From NCBI GenBank assembly GCA_036417435.1, contig CM070903.1:87999001-88063000 (forward strand): a stretch of 64,000 nucleotides of DNA, written 5' to 3'. This DNA is from Inia geoffrensis (lineage: Eukaryota > Chordata > Mammalia > Artiodactyla > Iniidae). Both the position numbers and the translations under genes were made by a program. Shown here piece after piece: positions 48,675-61,588 of the stretch (the first letter of the stretch is position 1; every line of letters begins with the position of its first letter). The notes below the pieces were generated by a model. The model saw only the letters and a program-made list of their open reading frames with translations. It ran no database searches and had not been told where the DNA came from.

Positions 48675-48935
48675 TAAAATAAAGTGGTAGGGACATATTT
48701 AAGAGCATTTCAATCCTAAGGAGGTAAGCTGCTGACCCATGCTATGTGGGAGGCTGAAGAAAGATCTACAAAGTAAACAATAATAACAACTACTATTTAT
48801 TTATTTTTAATGTGCTGAGCGACATTCTAACAGTTATCTGCTGAGTACTAATTTGGCCAGTGAATTATAGCAATATTCAAATTTGTTAAAGATTTTGAGT
48901 TCACTTTTGTCACAATTTTTTTGTTTCTTTGTTTT
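48675..48935. other. Unassigned sequence
   Basis: Nothing recognised. Confidence 0.35.
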
Positions 48936-48939
48936 AGTT

Positions 48940-49190
48940 ATTTGACAAACATTCATATAGCACTTACTAAATACTGGGCACTGGGCTAAGCATTTTATAA
49001 ACAATTCATGCAGTCTTCATGATGGCACTATTATTTTTCCCACTTTAAAACTGAGAGAACAGGCAAAGCGAGATTATGTAACTTGCCCAAGGTCACAAAC
49101 TAGTAAATGGTGGAGACAAAATTCTAACCCAGGCAGTCTGGCTACAGAAGCCACACTTTTAATCACTGCACTATGCTACATGTTAATTTT
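48940..49190 (-). repeat. MIR element, nearly complete
   Basis: Long reverse MIR: 'atagcacttactaaatactg', 'ggcactgggctaagcatttt', 'aacttgcccaaggtcacaaa', 'ctaacccaggcagtctggct', 'ttttaatcactgcactatgc'. The best preserved MIR of the window. Confidence 0.92.
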
Positions 49191-50155
49191 TTACACCGTG
49201 ACCCTTTTGTTAAATACTCTAGCCAGATAATTTATGCTTTGAGGATTTTTAAAAAATGGCATGTGTACACCCCTTGAGAAAAAAGTCAAAAGAAAACTAC
49301 ACTAGCATGGACAAAGCAGGAGAGATGCCTAAGACGAGATTACAAGAGAAATGGATGAGGGAGGCCAGAGTAGTGATCTATGGTAGCACAAGGTGGTCTG
49401 TGATAATTGGTATCAAGCTGTGAAAAATTCAGATTCTCATAAATACTAAAAAAGGTAATACACTGAGAGTTCAGTCTTCCTAGAGTTATATCAGATGGAC
49501 TTAGAACGTTTTAGCTAATTATTAAAGAACTAATGGACATCTTTGTTACATTTAGGCTCATCTCAAAATATTTTTAAAGGAATATTTTTAAAGGGGAAAA
49601 ATATTTTTAAAGACTATTAAGGGGTAAATGATGTGAATTAAAATTTATTCACTTTACTAGACTATCATTGACATGTAAAGGAAGGATAATCTCAAATACT
49701 CAGGAACTCATAAAACTTGTCTGAAAAATCTGCTTGAAAGTGCAATTCAGCCATCTTAAAAATGAATCAACCAATTAACTCACAAAAGGTAAAGACACAA
49801 TAAGAAAAAGAAAACTGTCAGGAAGTTCTGAATCCACTGAAAAACAGCAGTAACTATGGCTACAAAACAAAGTAGTCATAATTCTTGAAATTAAATTCCA
49901 TAATGTAAAAATCATAATGTTTTCAATGTCGTAGTATAGAATGGAATGAAAAAATTCAAGAAAACATCAAAAAAATGGATTGGAGGAGGACTTGAAATGG
50001 GAAAATAGTGAAAGAGAGGGTAATATAGAAGTGGGAATTTCTTTGACAGGGAGTCAAAACAAAAGATAAAATTTCATTTCTGAAGTTAATACATTGAAAA
50101 ATATGTTTTAATCACATTCATGAAAGATACAAAAGCCATTTTAAATGGAGGTTTT
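49191..50155. other. Unassigned AT-rich sequence
   Basis: No gene recognised; a local repeat of 'aatatttttaaagg' at about 49567-49595 is visible. Confidence 0.4.
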
Positions 50156-50169
50156 AAAAACATAAATTA

Positions 50170-50370
50170 GGGCTTCCCTGGTGGTGCAGTGGTTGAGACT
50201 CCACCTGCCGATACAGGGGACATGGGTTCGTGCCCCGGTCCGGGAAGGTCCCACATGCTGCAGGGCGGCTAGACCCACGAACCATGGCTGCTGAGCCTGC
50301 GCGTCCGGAGCCTGTGCTCCGCAACGGGAGAGGCCACAACAATGACAGGCCCGCGTACCAAAAGAAAAAA
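50170..50370 (+). mobile_element. CHR-type tRNA-Glu SINE
   Basis: Full body starting 'gggcttccctggtggtgcag' and ending in an A tail (with one G). The target-site duplication 'aaaaacataaatta' is exact at 50156-50169 and 50371-50384. The pol III A box has a T in place of C; the B box 'ggttcgtgcc' is kept. Confidence 0.96.
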
Positions 50371-50735
50371 AAAAACATAAATTATATTTTCATTAAAGCA
50401 AATGTGTACCAATTTTTTAAAATTGAACATTGAGAAATTGATTCCAGAAGCCTTGTTTTAAAATGCCTTTATTTAAAGCCACTTAAATTCTTAAAAGGGT
50501 ACATAAAAAACTGAGGAGACAGGCTCTTTCTCAGTGGGAAATGTAATTTTTTGGATTTCTTTTTATTTTTTAACTTTCTTCTTTGCATTATAAACTGTTT
50601 GACCTGTGAAAGGTGGTGTAAGATCATTATGTGGGGTTTGTAAGAGGAATGGCTTGAAGGGTTAGGAGGTAAAATTAGTAGCTAGAATTGGACATTAGGT
50701 TGAGCTAGTGTTTAGATCTAGGACTTGGGGTTAGA
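50371..50735. other. Unassigned AT-rich sequence
   Basis: Nothing recognised. Confidence 0.35.
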
Positions 50736-50739
50736 TATA

Positions 50740-52860
50740 TTTTGACATATCTATATAAAAGATATATTTTGATACCTACGTGTTTCTTTACTACTACTGA
50801 AAGATATTTTACTGGATATAGAATTCTTGGTTAACAGTTTTTATTCTTTCAGCACTTTAAAGATGTCATTCCGTTGCATCTAGCTGACAGAGTTACTAAT
50901 GAGAAGTCCACTGTAATTCTTATCTTTGTTCTGCTGTGTGTAATGTGTTGTTATTTTTTTTCCTTTGTCTATCTTCAAGATTTTCTCTTTATCTTTGGTT
51001 TAAGCAGTTTGAATATTATATGTGTAGATATATATAGGTTGTGGGTTTTGTTTCTTTTGTATTAATCCTGTTTGGATTTCTCTGAGTTATTGGATCTGTG
51101 GGTCTTTCATTATTTGGAAGGAAATTCTTGACTTTTATCTTTCTGAATATTCCTTCTTCTATATTCTGTTCTCTTTTCTTCTTCTAAAATTAAAGTTATA
51201 CATATATTAGAGCTTTTGATGGTGTCCCACAGCTTTTGATGCTGTGTTGTTTTTAGAATTTTTACTTTATAATTATCATTATCCTATCTTCAAATATACT
51301 GATTCTTTTTTTTTTTTTTTTTTTTTGGCTTAGTTGAGTCTGACTGTTAAAGGAATTCCTCATCTCTGTGATTGAATTTTTATTTCTAGAATGTCCATTT
51401 GACTCATAGTTTCTGTTTGCTGAAATTCCCTATCTGTTCATGAATGTTGTCTACTTTTTCCACTAGTGCCTTTAATATATTAACATATTTTATAATCCCT
51501 ATCTAATAATTCCAACATCTGGGTCATCTCTGAGTCTGGTTTGGTTGATTGTCTTGTATCTTGACACTAGTTTTTTTGCTTTTTTTTTCTTCTTGCTTTT
51601 TTGTGTGACATAGTTTTTTTATTGTTTGAGAGTAGACGCTAAGATAAATAATACTTATGCCTAGAAAGGCATATAATATTTATGCCTCTTTTGCTGCCAA
51701 ATGATTACTATGAGTGGTTGAGTAAATCTAGTTAAGAATTGGTCTGGGTTTGGGTTTTATTGTTGCTACTATTAACTTCCAATGCTCACCAACTAAAAAT
51801 TCCACTAGCATTACCTAGACCTTAGGTTGGTGGCTAGCGTGCATATTGAGTTTTTCTTAATAATTCTGCTGTGCTTTCATATTTTGACCTTTGCTGTGTA
51901 CCTGTACCTTAGAGGCCATCCCTCTGCATGCTCTTGCCCCATGCCCCATAGTAGACAACTGTTTCTTGGTACTTAGTTCTTGTTTATCTGGTGGTTACTG
52001 GAAGGAATGTTATCTTTTGTCTTTGTCCAGCCTGTCTTAAGCAGGTCCGGCACCCCTGGGTTTGTTAGATGTAACTTCTCCAGTGGTCTTTTCTCTCCTC
52101 CCCAGTGGCAGCCAAGTTATGCCTTTTATCTTCAGGAGGCCTGGTGTAGAAGTGAGATTCCTACTCCTTCCCCAACAGTAGAATAACTCTAATGGTTGGG
52201 GTCCAGGAAAGCTGCCTACCACCACTACCCAGTATAGAAAGCTTTGTTTTTTAGCTTTTACCCTTTCTGCAGCTGCAATAAATCTTCACCTGCATCCTAG
52301 AGACAGCAAGATTTGCTTCCCTTCCCTGTGAGGCTTAAGGCTTTTCTTCTCTAGGTACGTAGGACCCACAGAGTTTTTGCTTTTCCCACAAGGGAGGCCA
52401 CTCCTCTCTCTATGCCTGCATTACCAACAGAGGCTTTCTCTGGTCTCCCTTTCAGTCTTTCTCATAAGTACCCCACAGAGACATGTGAGAAGATCCTGTG
52501 AGTTGGTGTAAAATCCACTTGTATCTGTGGTCTCCAGGGATTTTATAGTCTCACACAAGCCCGCATTTGGCCTTTAGCAATTTGTTAAGAAATTTTAGCT
52601 GAATTCTTCCTGTCTGTTTGAATGGTACCTGACATCTCTTCCTCCTGTGCTCGGCCAAGGGGAACAAGTGTTCATGCCCCATCTCTTTGAAGGAACCTGT
52701 CTTTCCTTAGATTTTAGGCCTGAAATATCAGTTTTCTGAAAAGTTCAAAGAAAGTTATGGTTTTATGGTTTATTTGGCTTTGTTGTTGTTGTTGTTAGAA
52801 TGGGAACAACACTCTAGTTTCCTACATCCTAGACAGAAGCAGAACACCATTTTCTTTCTC
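50740..52860 (-). mobile_element. Old L1 5' region (ORF1 area and 5' UTR)
   Basis: Reversed text fits the ORF1/5' region of old L1s: 'ctactgaaagatattttact', 'ggatatagaattcttggtta', 'caagattttctctttatctt', 'gagttattggatctgtgggt', 'attgaatttttatttctaga', then a GC-richer 5' UTR-like part (51900-52700). Limits are approximate and no ORF2 is attached on the left. Confidence 0.55.
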
Positions 52861-52999
52861 TTCTTTGTTGTTCTCCTGTTTTAATATTTTCTTGCTCTTT
52901 GCTTTATCATATCTTCCTTGATATTTGTATTGTTTCCTTTCCTTTTTTGGTTTTATGTATTAATAGACATATACCCTGTTTTATTCAGTTCCTGCATTG

Positions 53000-53145
53000 G
53001 TTCTCAGTAGAGGTGTACCGCCCTTAGGGAAGGCACTTTGAAAATTTGTTGGGGCAATTTTGTTTGTCCCAGTGATTCAAAAGGACTCTTGTTCATTAGT
53101 GGGTAGATAATAAATACTAGATGCTAGACATCCTGCAATTTAAAG
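53000..53145 (+). repeat. Possible MER20-like hAT DNA transposon fragment
   Basis: Diverged forward blocks 'ttggttctcagtagaggtgt', 'agtgggtagataataaatac', 'gatgctagacatcctgcaat' parallel the MER20 pattern. Confidence 0.5.
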
Positions 53146-53589
53146 GAAAATTCCACATATTGAAGAATTGTCTCATGTCCACACACTTTTAAATATCCCA
53201 CTGGATAGTCTTATAAGTAAAAACTATAACAGTTTTATAACATATATTTATCTCATACAGAAACACAATTTAAAAAATAATTTGGGTAAATACTGAATTT
53301 TATAGACTACAACTTTCTTTTGTTGTGAATTTGACTAAATTCTGGTCACTATTTGGACATAACTTCTCCTTGGCAATATTGCTTATAAAGTTTGAGTCAT
53401 GCAACATATCTCTATTTGTCTATCTTTCTAGTTTTGGCACTCAGTTATTCTAGGTAAAGTTATAGGCATCAGTCTACTTCATTTATGTCTTCTAGTGTTG
53501 CCATGCATGAACATTTACATGTTGAAAAAATTTTTTGTTTTGTAAGCCACTGAGATTCTGGGGCTGTTTCTTACAAAACATAACCAAGT
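53146..53589. other. Unassigned AT-rich sequence
   Basis: Nothing recognised. Confidence 0.35.
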
Positions 53590-53719
53590 GGGACTTCCCT
53601 GGTAGTCCAGTGGTAAGACTCCTTGCTTCCACTGCAGGGGCCACAGGTTCAATTCCTGGTTGGGGAACTGAGATCCCATCTGCTGCATGGCATGGCCAAA
53701 TAATTATAAAAAAAAAAAA
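53590..53719 (+). mobile_element. Short tRNA-Glu SINE (CHR-2 / Bov-tA-like)
   Basis: About 130 bp: 'gggacttccctggtagtcca' at the start, A box 'tggtagtccagtgg', B box 'ggttcaattcc', then 'ggggaactgagatcccatct', 'gcatggcatggccaaa' and an A tail at 53708-53719. The body lacks the 3' half of the longer CHR copies. No clear flanking duplication. Confidence 0.9.
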
Positions 53720-55890
53720 CAAGCCCATAACCTAGCAAAGCTAACACAGCTTAATTCCCTAGCACAATTCATATTTCTTGGAGAAAAGTTATGAGTCAAT
53801 TCTCTGCCTCTAATCAGTCTGTACCACCTGCATTCTACTTATAGAACATTGCTGATGCTTCTAGAATGTGAATGACACCATTCCTTATCTCCAGAATTGC
53901 TGTAGGTGTGTCTCTGGTCTTTACTATTGACTGGATTATTTGCATGGGAATCTTTGGCAGGGTGGGGGTGGGGGTGGAGAAATATGTCTTATGCTGTCTT
54001 CCCCAACTTAACATGGAGGGCCTCCATATTCAGTGGTACTAGTTATCTTGGTTCACTTTGATTCAATCCCAGACTCCTTGGGGTAAAAACTCAAGGCAAA
54101 GAGAAGGTAAGTAATAGAGACCTAAAATAATTTCCATTTCCTATGGACATAGGAAGGATAAAGAAATGGAAATAAGGGATAATGAAAGGCTCCCCTGAAA
54201 AGACAAAATTGGCACTTTATGAGGCCTTACTGGTTTATTCATCACAAACCCATTTTTTAAATGTAGCTTGTTTCTGAAAATAAAGCTCCATTCAAAGAAG
54301 CTGAAAAAAATTCACACCCTAGGGAGCCAGATGGTCTTTTATTCATAAAATTCTATAACTTCAGGATATTATAAAACTTTTAAACAAATAGAGGCCATAA
54401 GTATACTGATTTCAACCTGAAAGTAGGTATTTTTAAAATGTCAATACATAAACTATCACCCACAATCGTCAATGAATATGGATAAGTTGTTTTGACTTTC
54501 AGCTGCTATAAAGAGAACATTGGTTGTTTTTACAGTTTAGAGTATTTCTTTTTCTCTTTAGTGGCAAAGCAAAGGACAGATGACTGAAATGGGTTGACTA
54601 CAATTACAAAATAAAATAAGAAATGTGACAGATATATTTAATTACCTTCAGCAATTTAACATTTTCTAGACATTTGTCTATGACATTTAATATGGTAATA
54701 CAAGTTCTCAGAGCTAAATAGGAGGGGGTTTATTTGGGGTTTTTTTTTGGAGGGGGATTTTTTTTTTTTTGCTATGAAAGAAGTATCTCAAAAGTAGAGT
54801 GAAAACTATGCTAAGAAAGTAGAGAATGAAGAGAGGGAGAATGGAGGAAAAAAGGGAGAGAGAGAGGCAAGATGGAAGGAAGGAAGGAAAGAAAAGAAGG
54901 GAAGAGAAAGGAGAAGAAAGTAGAGGAGAGGAATGGGCAAGTAAGTAAGGAAGCAGGGCAGATATTTTCCAAACAAGCTTATCCAAAGTGTTATGACAAC
55001 TATGTTTTCCCATTACAAAGGAGTTGCTCCAAAAGTACGCATCTGCAAAATGTTATTTTATTAAATGTTGCGGTTGCTTTTATAAATAGGGCTGGTGTAC
55101 AAGAAAAGTCTGAATTCCTATGTAGTGATTGAAATGGCTTAAATGAAACAGCATAAATTGAAATGTGTGGTAGTATGCCAGACAGTCGTAACTTGCAGTC
55201 TTCATGTGATGAAAGTCTTGGTTCCAGTGCCTTGAATTTTAAATTTTCATATAGATTGTAAAATTCTAAAAAAATTCATAAAAAAAAAACCAATACAATT
55301 TAAATTTAATAAATAAATAATTTGTCAGATAGAAATTTATACTAATACAGAGATCTTCATTTCTAATTTGATCGTTGGTGAATTGTGTCTTCTGTGGTTT
55401 CTGTGGAAAGACTCAATTCTTGTCTCAAGGAATACTGGAGTGTTTTTTATTAGATCCAAAATATAAAAGCAGGATATGGAGGCCTCTAGATGAAGATCTT
55501 TGGAATAAATGACAAAGGAGAGGGGCAAAGTTCCTTCTCAGGCTGTTTGCTCTGCTTAACTTCTGGTGCTCCAGCATCAGTTTCTCCTTGCTCTCTAGAG
55601 TTTCCACATCTTGAAGGTCCAATATTGGTCAATGAAGTATGGGGACAGATAACTTGTCTCTTTAGCTCATAGCTCTTCAGCTTGAGTGGGATTACACTCA
55701 AGGAACTGGAATCAAAGAGCCATCTTAAAAGCCTTATCTCCACCTGGATCTGATACAAATTGTGAGATCCTAGACATTGAGCTTAAGCCTAAGGCCATAA
55801 TGGATGAGACTTCTTTGGATCTTGGGAGGGGTAAGTGTATTTTTGCCTGTGGTGGAAATATAAGTAATTTATGATGAGTGCAAACTGTGA
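53720..55890. other. Unassigned interval with low-complexity tracts
   Basis: No gene recognised. It has T/G runs at about 54728-54772 and a purine-rich GA/GGAA tract at about 54825-54960, whose open frames (KERKEGKRKEKK) are artefacts. An A run lies at 55280-55289. 55490-55760 is less AT-rich and has overlapping open frames on both strands, none recognisable. Confidence 0.45.
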
Positions 55891-56215
55891 AAAAGATGAA
55901 GTTAAATTCTTTGACGTTCCTCCCATTGAGAAGTGGGGGGAAGAGGGGTGCCTATGGCTACTTCCCTTGAATCTGGGCCAGCCTGTGACTGCTTCCACCA
56001 ATAGAGTGTGGTAGAAGTGATGCCGTGTCACCCCCAGGCTTAACCTTTATGACACCCAGAAGTTTCCTCTTCCCCTGCCCCCCACCTTTTTTCTAGCCTG
56101 AGCCACCATGCAAGAAATCTGATTACCTTGAGGTGACCATGGTATGGTATACGGAAGCCCACACTAGCCGTGTGGAGAGGCTGGGTCAAGAGAGAAAGCA
56201 TGTTTTTTTGTTTGT
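55890..56215 (+). repeat. MaLR/MLT1-like LTR fragment
   Basis: Blocks 'tcctcccattgagaagtggg', 'cccttgaatctgggccagcc', 'tgtgactgcttccaccaata', 'gagtgtggtagaagtgatgc' are usual for the 5' half of certain MLT1-family LTRs. Diverged. Confidence 0.65.
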
Positions 56216-56530
56216 TTGGGGTTTTTTTGCTTCTATGTTCTGCCTTCTTCCTGGCTGGACACAAGACTTAAATATCTAAGAAAACTTTTGAGATTGGGAG
56301 ACCAAAACAAAAATAAACAAACAAACAAATGGCTGTATATTAAAGATGTCAGAGTGGAAACACAGAACGAGCTTGGGTCCCTGCTGACACTGATGAGTCA
56401 TCCATATCAGCCAGCTCAAGACTGGCTCTTCTGGAGACAAAGCCCTATCTGCTTAAGCCACTGTTACCATGGCATTCTGTTACTTGCCACTGAATACACT
56501 CAGAGCTGATACAACTATCAATAAATACTT
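56216..56530 (+). repeat. Second MaLR/MLT1-like LTR fragment
   Basis: The 3' half of a different MLT1 subtype: 'tgccttcttcctggctggac', 'gatgtcagagtggaaacaca', 'gagcttgggtccctgctgac', 'gcttaagccactgttaccat', 'ttctgttacttgccactgaa'. It abuts the previous fragment; the pair may be a patchwork. Confidence 0.65.
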
Positions 56531-57230
56531 GTCTATTGGTTGACTGAATCAGTTTGACTGAACCCCTCGTTTCCCAGCCTTACCTTTTCCAGAAGTTCAC
56601 CTTCAACAATATAGTCTCTGTGGGATTTATGGATGTTAACTAAAGAGCACACGTCCATGGTTGGCACATTGCTCAGAGATGCTCAGCTGTGATCAGTCTC
56701 CACCCATCTAGTTTTTTCAGCATTTATTAGAAAAATGGGGTTTTTTTTCCTAAGCACCACTTTGAATCTTAGAGTATGTGACTCTAAGATGTCAGGTCAT
56801 TTTACATTAAAATGCCTCCTATATTTGCCTCAGTTTTTAAGTTTGAATGAGATTTTCTGAAGGAGAGGGACTTTTAGCATAGTCAGAAGTTCCTGTTGCC
56901 CTTACTCTCTGGCTTTTAAGCTCTTTTATTTAGTGTGGTTTTTATCAGCAAAGCATGAAAAAGAAATGATAAAGAACAAAATAATGATTCTATATGTGAT
57001 CATTTCTCCTAGTTTTCAGACACTGATGTCTGTGAGACAATAATTAGGAAAAAAGAAGTGGTGATCACACCAGTCACACCAGAGGATGTCTCAGTACTGA
57101 CTTACTAAAATATGTTCTCTTTTCCCCATTCAAGTCCTAGGTAGTGGGTGTTAGCAGAGTTACTTATAAAAAATGTTCTAGTTTCTTTTGCCTAAGATTT
57201 TAATCTCTTATAGCATGAAGGATAGGGTGC
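56531..57230. other. Unassigned intergenic sequence
   Basis: Nothing recognised; the stretch 'atcttagagtatgtgactctaag' at about 56766-56789 contains a small near-palindrome. Confidence 0.4.
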
Positions 57231-57234
57231 ATTG

Positions 57235-57440
57235 AGGTATAGGGGCAGAGTGCAAGAATTAGGGTCAGTCAGGTCTGAGTTCAAATTTCTGGCTTTTTCC
57301 TAGAAAGCTGTATAATCCTGAGAAAGTCCTTCTGTCAATTCCCATGATCAGGACTTACAGAGAAGGGTTGTTATGAAGATTGAATAAGGCAATATATATA
57401 TAAAACACCTACTCTGGAACCCAGAACATAGAGGCGAGAT
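57235..57440 (+). repeat. MIR element
   Basis: Forward MIR: 'gggtcagtcaggtctgagtt', 'caaatttctggctttttcct', 'tgtataatcctgagaaagtc', 'agggttgttatgaagattga', 'aaaacacctactctggaacc', 'cagaacataga'. Confidence 0.75.
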
Positions 57441-59889
57441 GACAACTGCTGACTCTACTATTTAAGTAGTGAAGTACTTAAAACTTAGCCCCCATGGTTG
57501 CATCTACAATATTCTCTTTTTAAAATGAGTTTTGGGGATTATCATAAATAAATTCTTCAGTCCTTTAAAAATCTACATCCTGCCTATGAAAATATGAGTA
57601 AGATAATTATAAACCAGTGAGAAATAAGGCCAAAACACTAAAGTGCAATTTATATCTTAAGTCTTCTAAATGGAAGTATTGGAAGAAGTAAAACTACCCC
57701 CTTGGAAATACTGCCTCAGGGAAAAGCTAAGTGTTGCCAAATATGGAGTTGAAGATAAATTAACTGGGTGATAAAATTAAATAAAGAAGCAAATCAAAAA
57801 TTATGGTACCTCAAGACATAAAGCATAACAAATATCTGATGAATCCTGATGACTGAAGTGATCAAGTAACCATTGTGACTTCTTCAGTTTCTCCAGTATA
57901 GTCTCAGAATATTTGTACTTGTAGAAAATATTTTATGAAAAGTATCACATGTACTTTTCCCTGGAGTAAAATCAACTATAGAATGTACATTTAATAATAG
58001 ACTGCAAGAGACCCTCTAAGAAGAGTTTTTGTTCTACAACTTAATATTTGGACCTGTTCACCCATATGATAAACTAAAGATGTTCTACTTAGTTCAGAGA
58101 AAATCCTACCCATAGGTTCACAGAAATTACCTTTCCAAAGATAGACCATTCCTGTTAAATGATATCATTAAAACCTAATAATTTAATTTAGAACACAGTC
58201 TGCATCACAGTATCACAGTTGGAACATTTGCTTCTTGTAATGACAAGGTCTGTTAATGTTTATGCCTATTGGAAAAGGGGACTTGGGTTGGGGAGGGAAG
58301 GAAACTTAATTCTTTCATGTTTTCCAGGACTAGAAAAATAAGCACTGAGTAGGACACTTTCAAGAAAATTATCTTCTTTCATTAGTTTAATGTGACTTTT
58401 TGAGAGATTATCTGTAGAAATAACAATTGGCAAAAGGTACAATAACTTGCACATATTAAACATGCACTGTGTAAAATTTTTCCTTTTGGAAGAAAGTGTT
58501 TTATATATGAAAGGCAGACAAAAATATACTTAAAATGTAAAAGTTTGTTGATTGATTCCTCCTTATTTTACTGGGTTAAAAGACTTTACTTAGCCACACT
58601 ATTCATCAAGTAAGTGATTTTTTAATGTTATGTCAGTTTCAGTAAACAAGCTTCAAGAATAGTCTTTTGGTGGAGCAAGAACACATTTGTGCCAGCTCCA
58701 TTTGAATTTAATTGTGTCATTACAGTACACAATTACAGTAACCCAAAAGTAACAAAACACCCCATAGAAACCACAAAGTAAAAATCACCACCAAAATTAA
58801 ACTACAACTTTTGGACACATCAATTATATAACTGTCAAGGGAAAGATAGCTAGCTTTTGCTCCTTTATATATGTCTTCAAATCACTTTAAAAATAAAAAA
58901 GAGGTTTTAAAAACAGAAAAAAGAAAATCCATGTATTGGTCACCTACTATGTATGTTGTCTATTATAAGTGTGAAGTTGGAAAAATAAGGAAACCATTCT
59001 TGATCTAGAGAGCTACCAATTTAATGCCAATTCAGGTGCAGTTTGCTCTTGCTTTCTCTAGGTAAGATCTAACAGCAGCAAACTGTTATTTACAATTTTC
59101 TGCTTCATGATCCTATAAAATCTCTAATCAAGAACAAAGAAAATAACAAAGCCTTCCTGGAATGAAAATTTTCAAATCTTCAAATTATAGCCCAGTGTCA
59201 GCTTCTCCCCAACTTCAAGGGGTCTTCAGGGGTAGCTTTTTGTTTCACTGGGGCCAGCCCTACCCCCTCCAATCTCTGTAGTAAAAGAAGACTAACAGTG
59301 TTTATTGTTTTCTCTGTCCATAACCCCTGAGGAGGTGAGGTGGGTGCTGCTACACAAGTCACATTCCTACATTTGCACTTTCTACTACAGATTATAGAAC
59401 AGATCAATCTCAAATATCCATAAAACGGTGTAACACAAAGGGTGAAAGGATGTAGCTTCCCACTGTGTTGGAATCAGAATCTTGTTAGCGGTACCCTTGA
59501 TTTCCATGGACTGTGGAAGGAAGGAAGCTATAGTCTAGTGCCCTTAACAAAAGAACCCACATAATATAGTGTAGTGGGCTAATTTATATTAGTCTTTTGA
59601 AGAGTTCATTTACAGAGATTGACTAAAATTAGCACAAGTCTGGGGAGTTCAAGTATAGCTTAAGTGAACAAATAAGATTCCTTACAGCAATATACTGTGC
59701 AAAATTTGTGGTTACTGCAAACCTCACAATTAAATGTTTCTTCCTAAGAGATTTTTTTTTAACTTCATAGTTAAACAGTTGAATACCACAGAGATATTCT
59801 TGTTCTTCTTCCTTTGAATATGGAAAAAATAGAAACTGTGATCATGATAACAAGAAGAAAGATGAATAGTTTTAAAATTATATAAAATG
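57441..59889. other. Unassigned AT-rich interval
   Basis: About 2.4 kb without a recognised gene or clear repeat. Ends in TA-rich sequence where an L1 has landed. Confidence 0.45.
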
Positions 59890-60460
59890 TTTGCTTATGG
59901 TTTGCTTTGCTGTGCAAAAGCTTTTAAGTTTCGTTAGGTCTCATTTGTTTATTTTAGTTTTTATTTCCATTTCTCTAGGAGGTGGGTCAAAAAGGATCTT
60001 GCTGTGATTTATGTCATAAAGTGTTCTCCCTATGTTTTCCTCTAAGACTTTTATAGTGTCTGGCCTTACATTTAGGTCTTTAATCCATTTTGAGTTTATT
60101 TCTGTGTATGGTGTTAGGGAGTGTTGTAACTTCATACTTTTACATGTAGCTGTCCAGTTTTCCCAGCACCACTTATTGAAGAGGCTGTCTTTTCTCCACT
60201 GTATATTCTTGCCTCCTTTCTCAAAGATAAGGTAACCATATGTGCATGGGTTTATCTCTGGGATTTCTATCCTGTTCCATTGATCTATATTTCTTTTTTT
60301 GTGCCAGTACCATACTGTCTTGATTACTGTAGCTTTGTAGTATAGTCTGAAGTCAGGGAGCCTGATTCCTCCAGCTCCATTTTTCGTACTCAAGATTGCT
60401 TTGGCTATTCGGGATCTTTTGTTTCCATACAAATTGTGAAATTTCTTGTTCTAGTTCTGT
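59890..60460 (-). mobile_element. Inverted 5' segment of a twin-primed L1 (ORF2 C-terminal half)
   Basis: On the complement it reads ORF2 from just before [11 protein letters not shown] (60432) to KTKINK (59941) as one open frame of 163 codons, then continues to 'aaagcttttgcacagcaaag' at its left end. Compared with the first L1 of the window it covers the segment equivalent to about 4206-4768. It faces the opposite way to the piece that follows. Confidence 0.93.
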
Positions 60461-61562
60461 AAAGACAACCCTCAGAATGGGAGAAAATATTTGCAAATGA
60501 AGCAACTGACAAAGGATTAATCTCCAAAATTTACAAGCAGCTCATGCAGCTCAATAACAAAAAAACAAACAACCCAATTCAAAAATGGGCAGAAGACCTA
60601 AATAGACATTTCTCCAAAGAAGATATACAGATTGCCAACAAACACATGAAAGAATGCTCAACATCATTAATCATTAGAGAAATGCAAATCAAAACTACAA
60701 TGAGATATCATCTCACACTGGTCAGAATGGCCATCATCAAAAAATCTAGAAACAATAAATGCTGAAGAGGGTATGGAGGAAAGGGAACACTCTTGCACTG
60801 TTGGTGGGAATGTAAATTGATACAGCCACTGTGGAGAATAGTATGGAGGTTTCTTAAAAAACTACAAATAGAACTACCATACAATCCAGCAATCCCACTA
60901 CTGGGCATATACCCTGAGAAAACCATAATTCAAAAAGAGTCATGTACCAAAATGTTCATTGCAGCTTTGTTTACAATGGCCAGGACATGGAAGCAACCTA
61001 AGTGTCCATAGACAGATGAGTGGATAAAGAAGATGTGGCACATATATACAATGGAATACTACTCAGCCATAAAAAGAAACGAAACTGAGTTATTTGTAGT
61101 GAGGTGGATGGACCTGGAGTCTGTCATGCAGAGTGAAGTAAGTCAGAAGGAGAAAAACAAATACCATATGCTAACACATATATATGGAATCTAAGAAAAA
61201 AGAAAAATGTCATGAAGAGCCTAGGGGTAGGATGGGAGTAAAGACACAGACCTACTAGAACATGGACTTGAGGATATGGGGTGGGGGAAGGGTAAGCTGT
61301 GACAAAGTGAGAGAGTGGCATGGACATATATACACTACCAAAAGTAGGATGTATAGCTAGTGGGAAGCAGCCACATGGCACAGGGAGATCAGCTAGGTGG
61401 TTTGTGACCACCTAGAGGGGTGGGATAGGGAGGGTGGGAGGGAGAGAGATGCAAGAGGGAAGAGATATGGGAACATATATATATGTATAACTGATTCACT
61501 TTGTTGTAAAGCAGAAACTAACACACCATTGTAAAGCAATTATACTCCAATAAAGTGTTAAA
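60461..61562 (+). mobile_element. Forward 3' segment of the same twin-primed L1
   Basis: It starts at 'aaagacaaccctcagaatgg', equivalent to about 4770 of the first L1, directly where the inverted part ends in element order, and runs through the ORF2 C-terminus (60544-60765, 60793-61011 with HCWWEC) and the 3' UTR to the terminal 'tactccaataaagtgttaaa' at about 61562. The two parts abut without loss of element sequence. The tail has become an AT microsatellite. Confidence 0.94.
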
Positions 61563-61588
61563 AAAAATATATATATATATATATATTT
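61563..61588. repeat. (AT)n microsatellite in the L1 tail
   Basis: A short A run followed by about 11 AT units; presumably grown from the L1 poly(A) end or TA-rich target. Confidence 0.9.

Noticed and set aside
54714..55132. Lys/Glu/Arg-rich and Ser/Leu/Phe-rich opposite frames
   Set aside because: Translation of a purine-rich low-complexity tract on both strands.
59941..60432. A 163-codon minus-strand open frame
   Set aside because: It is the C-terminal part of L1 ORF2 in the inverted half of a twin-primed insertion, with no start or promoter of its own.
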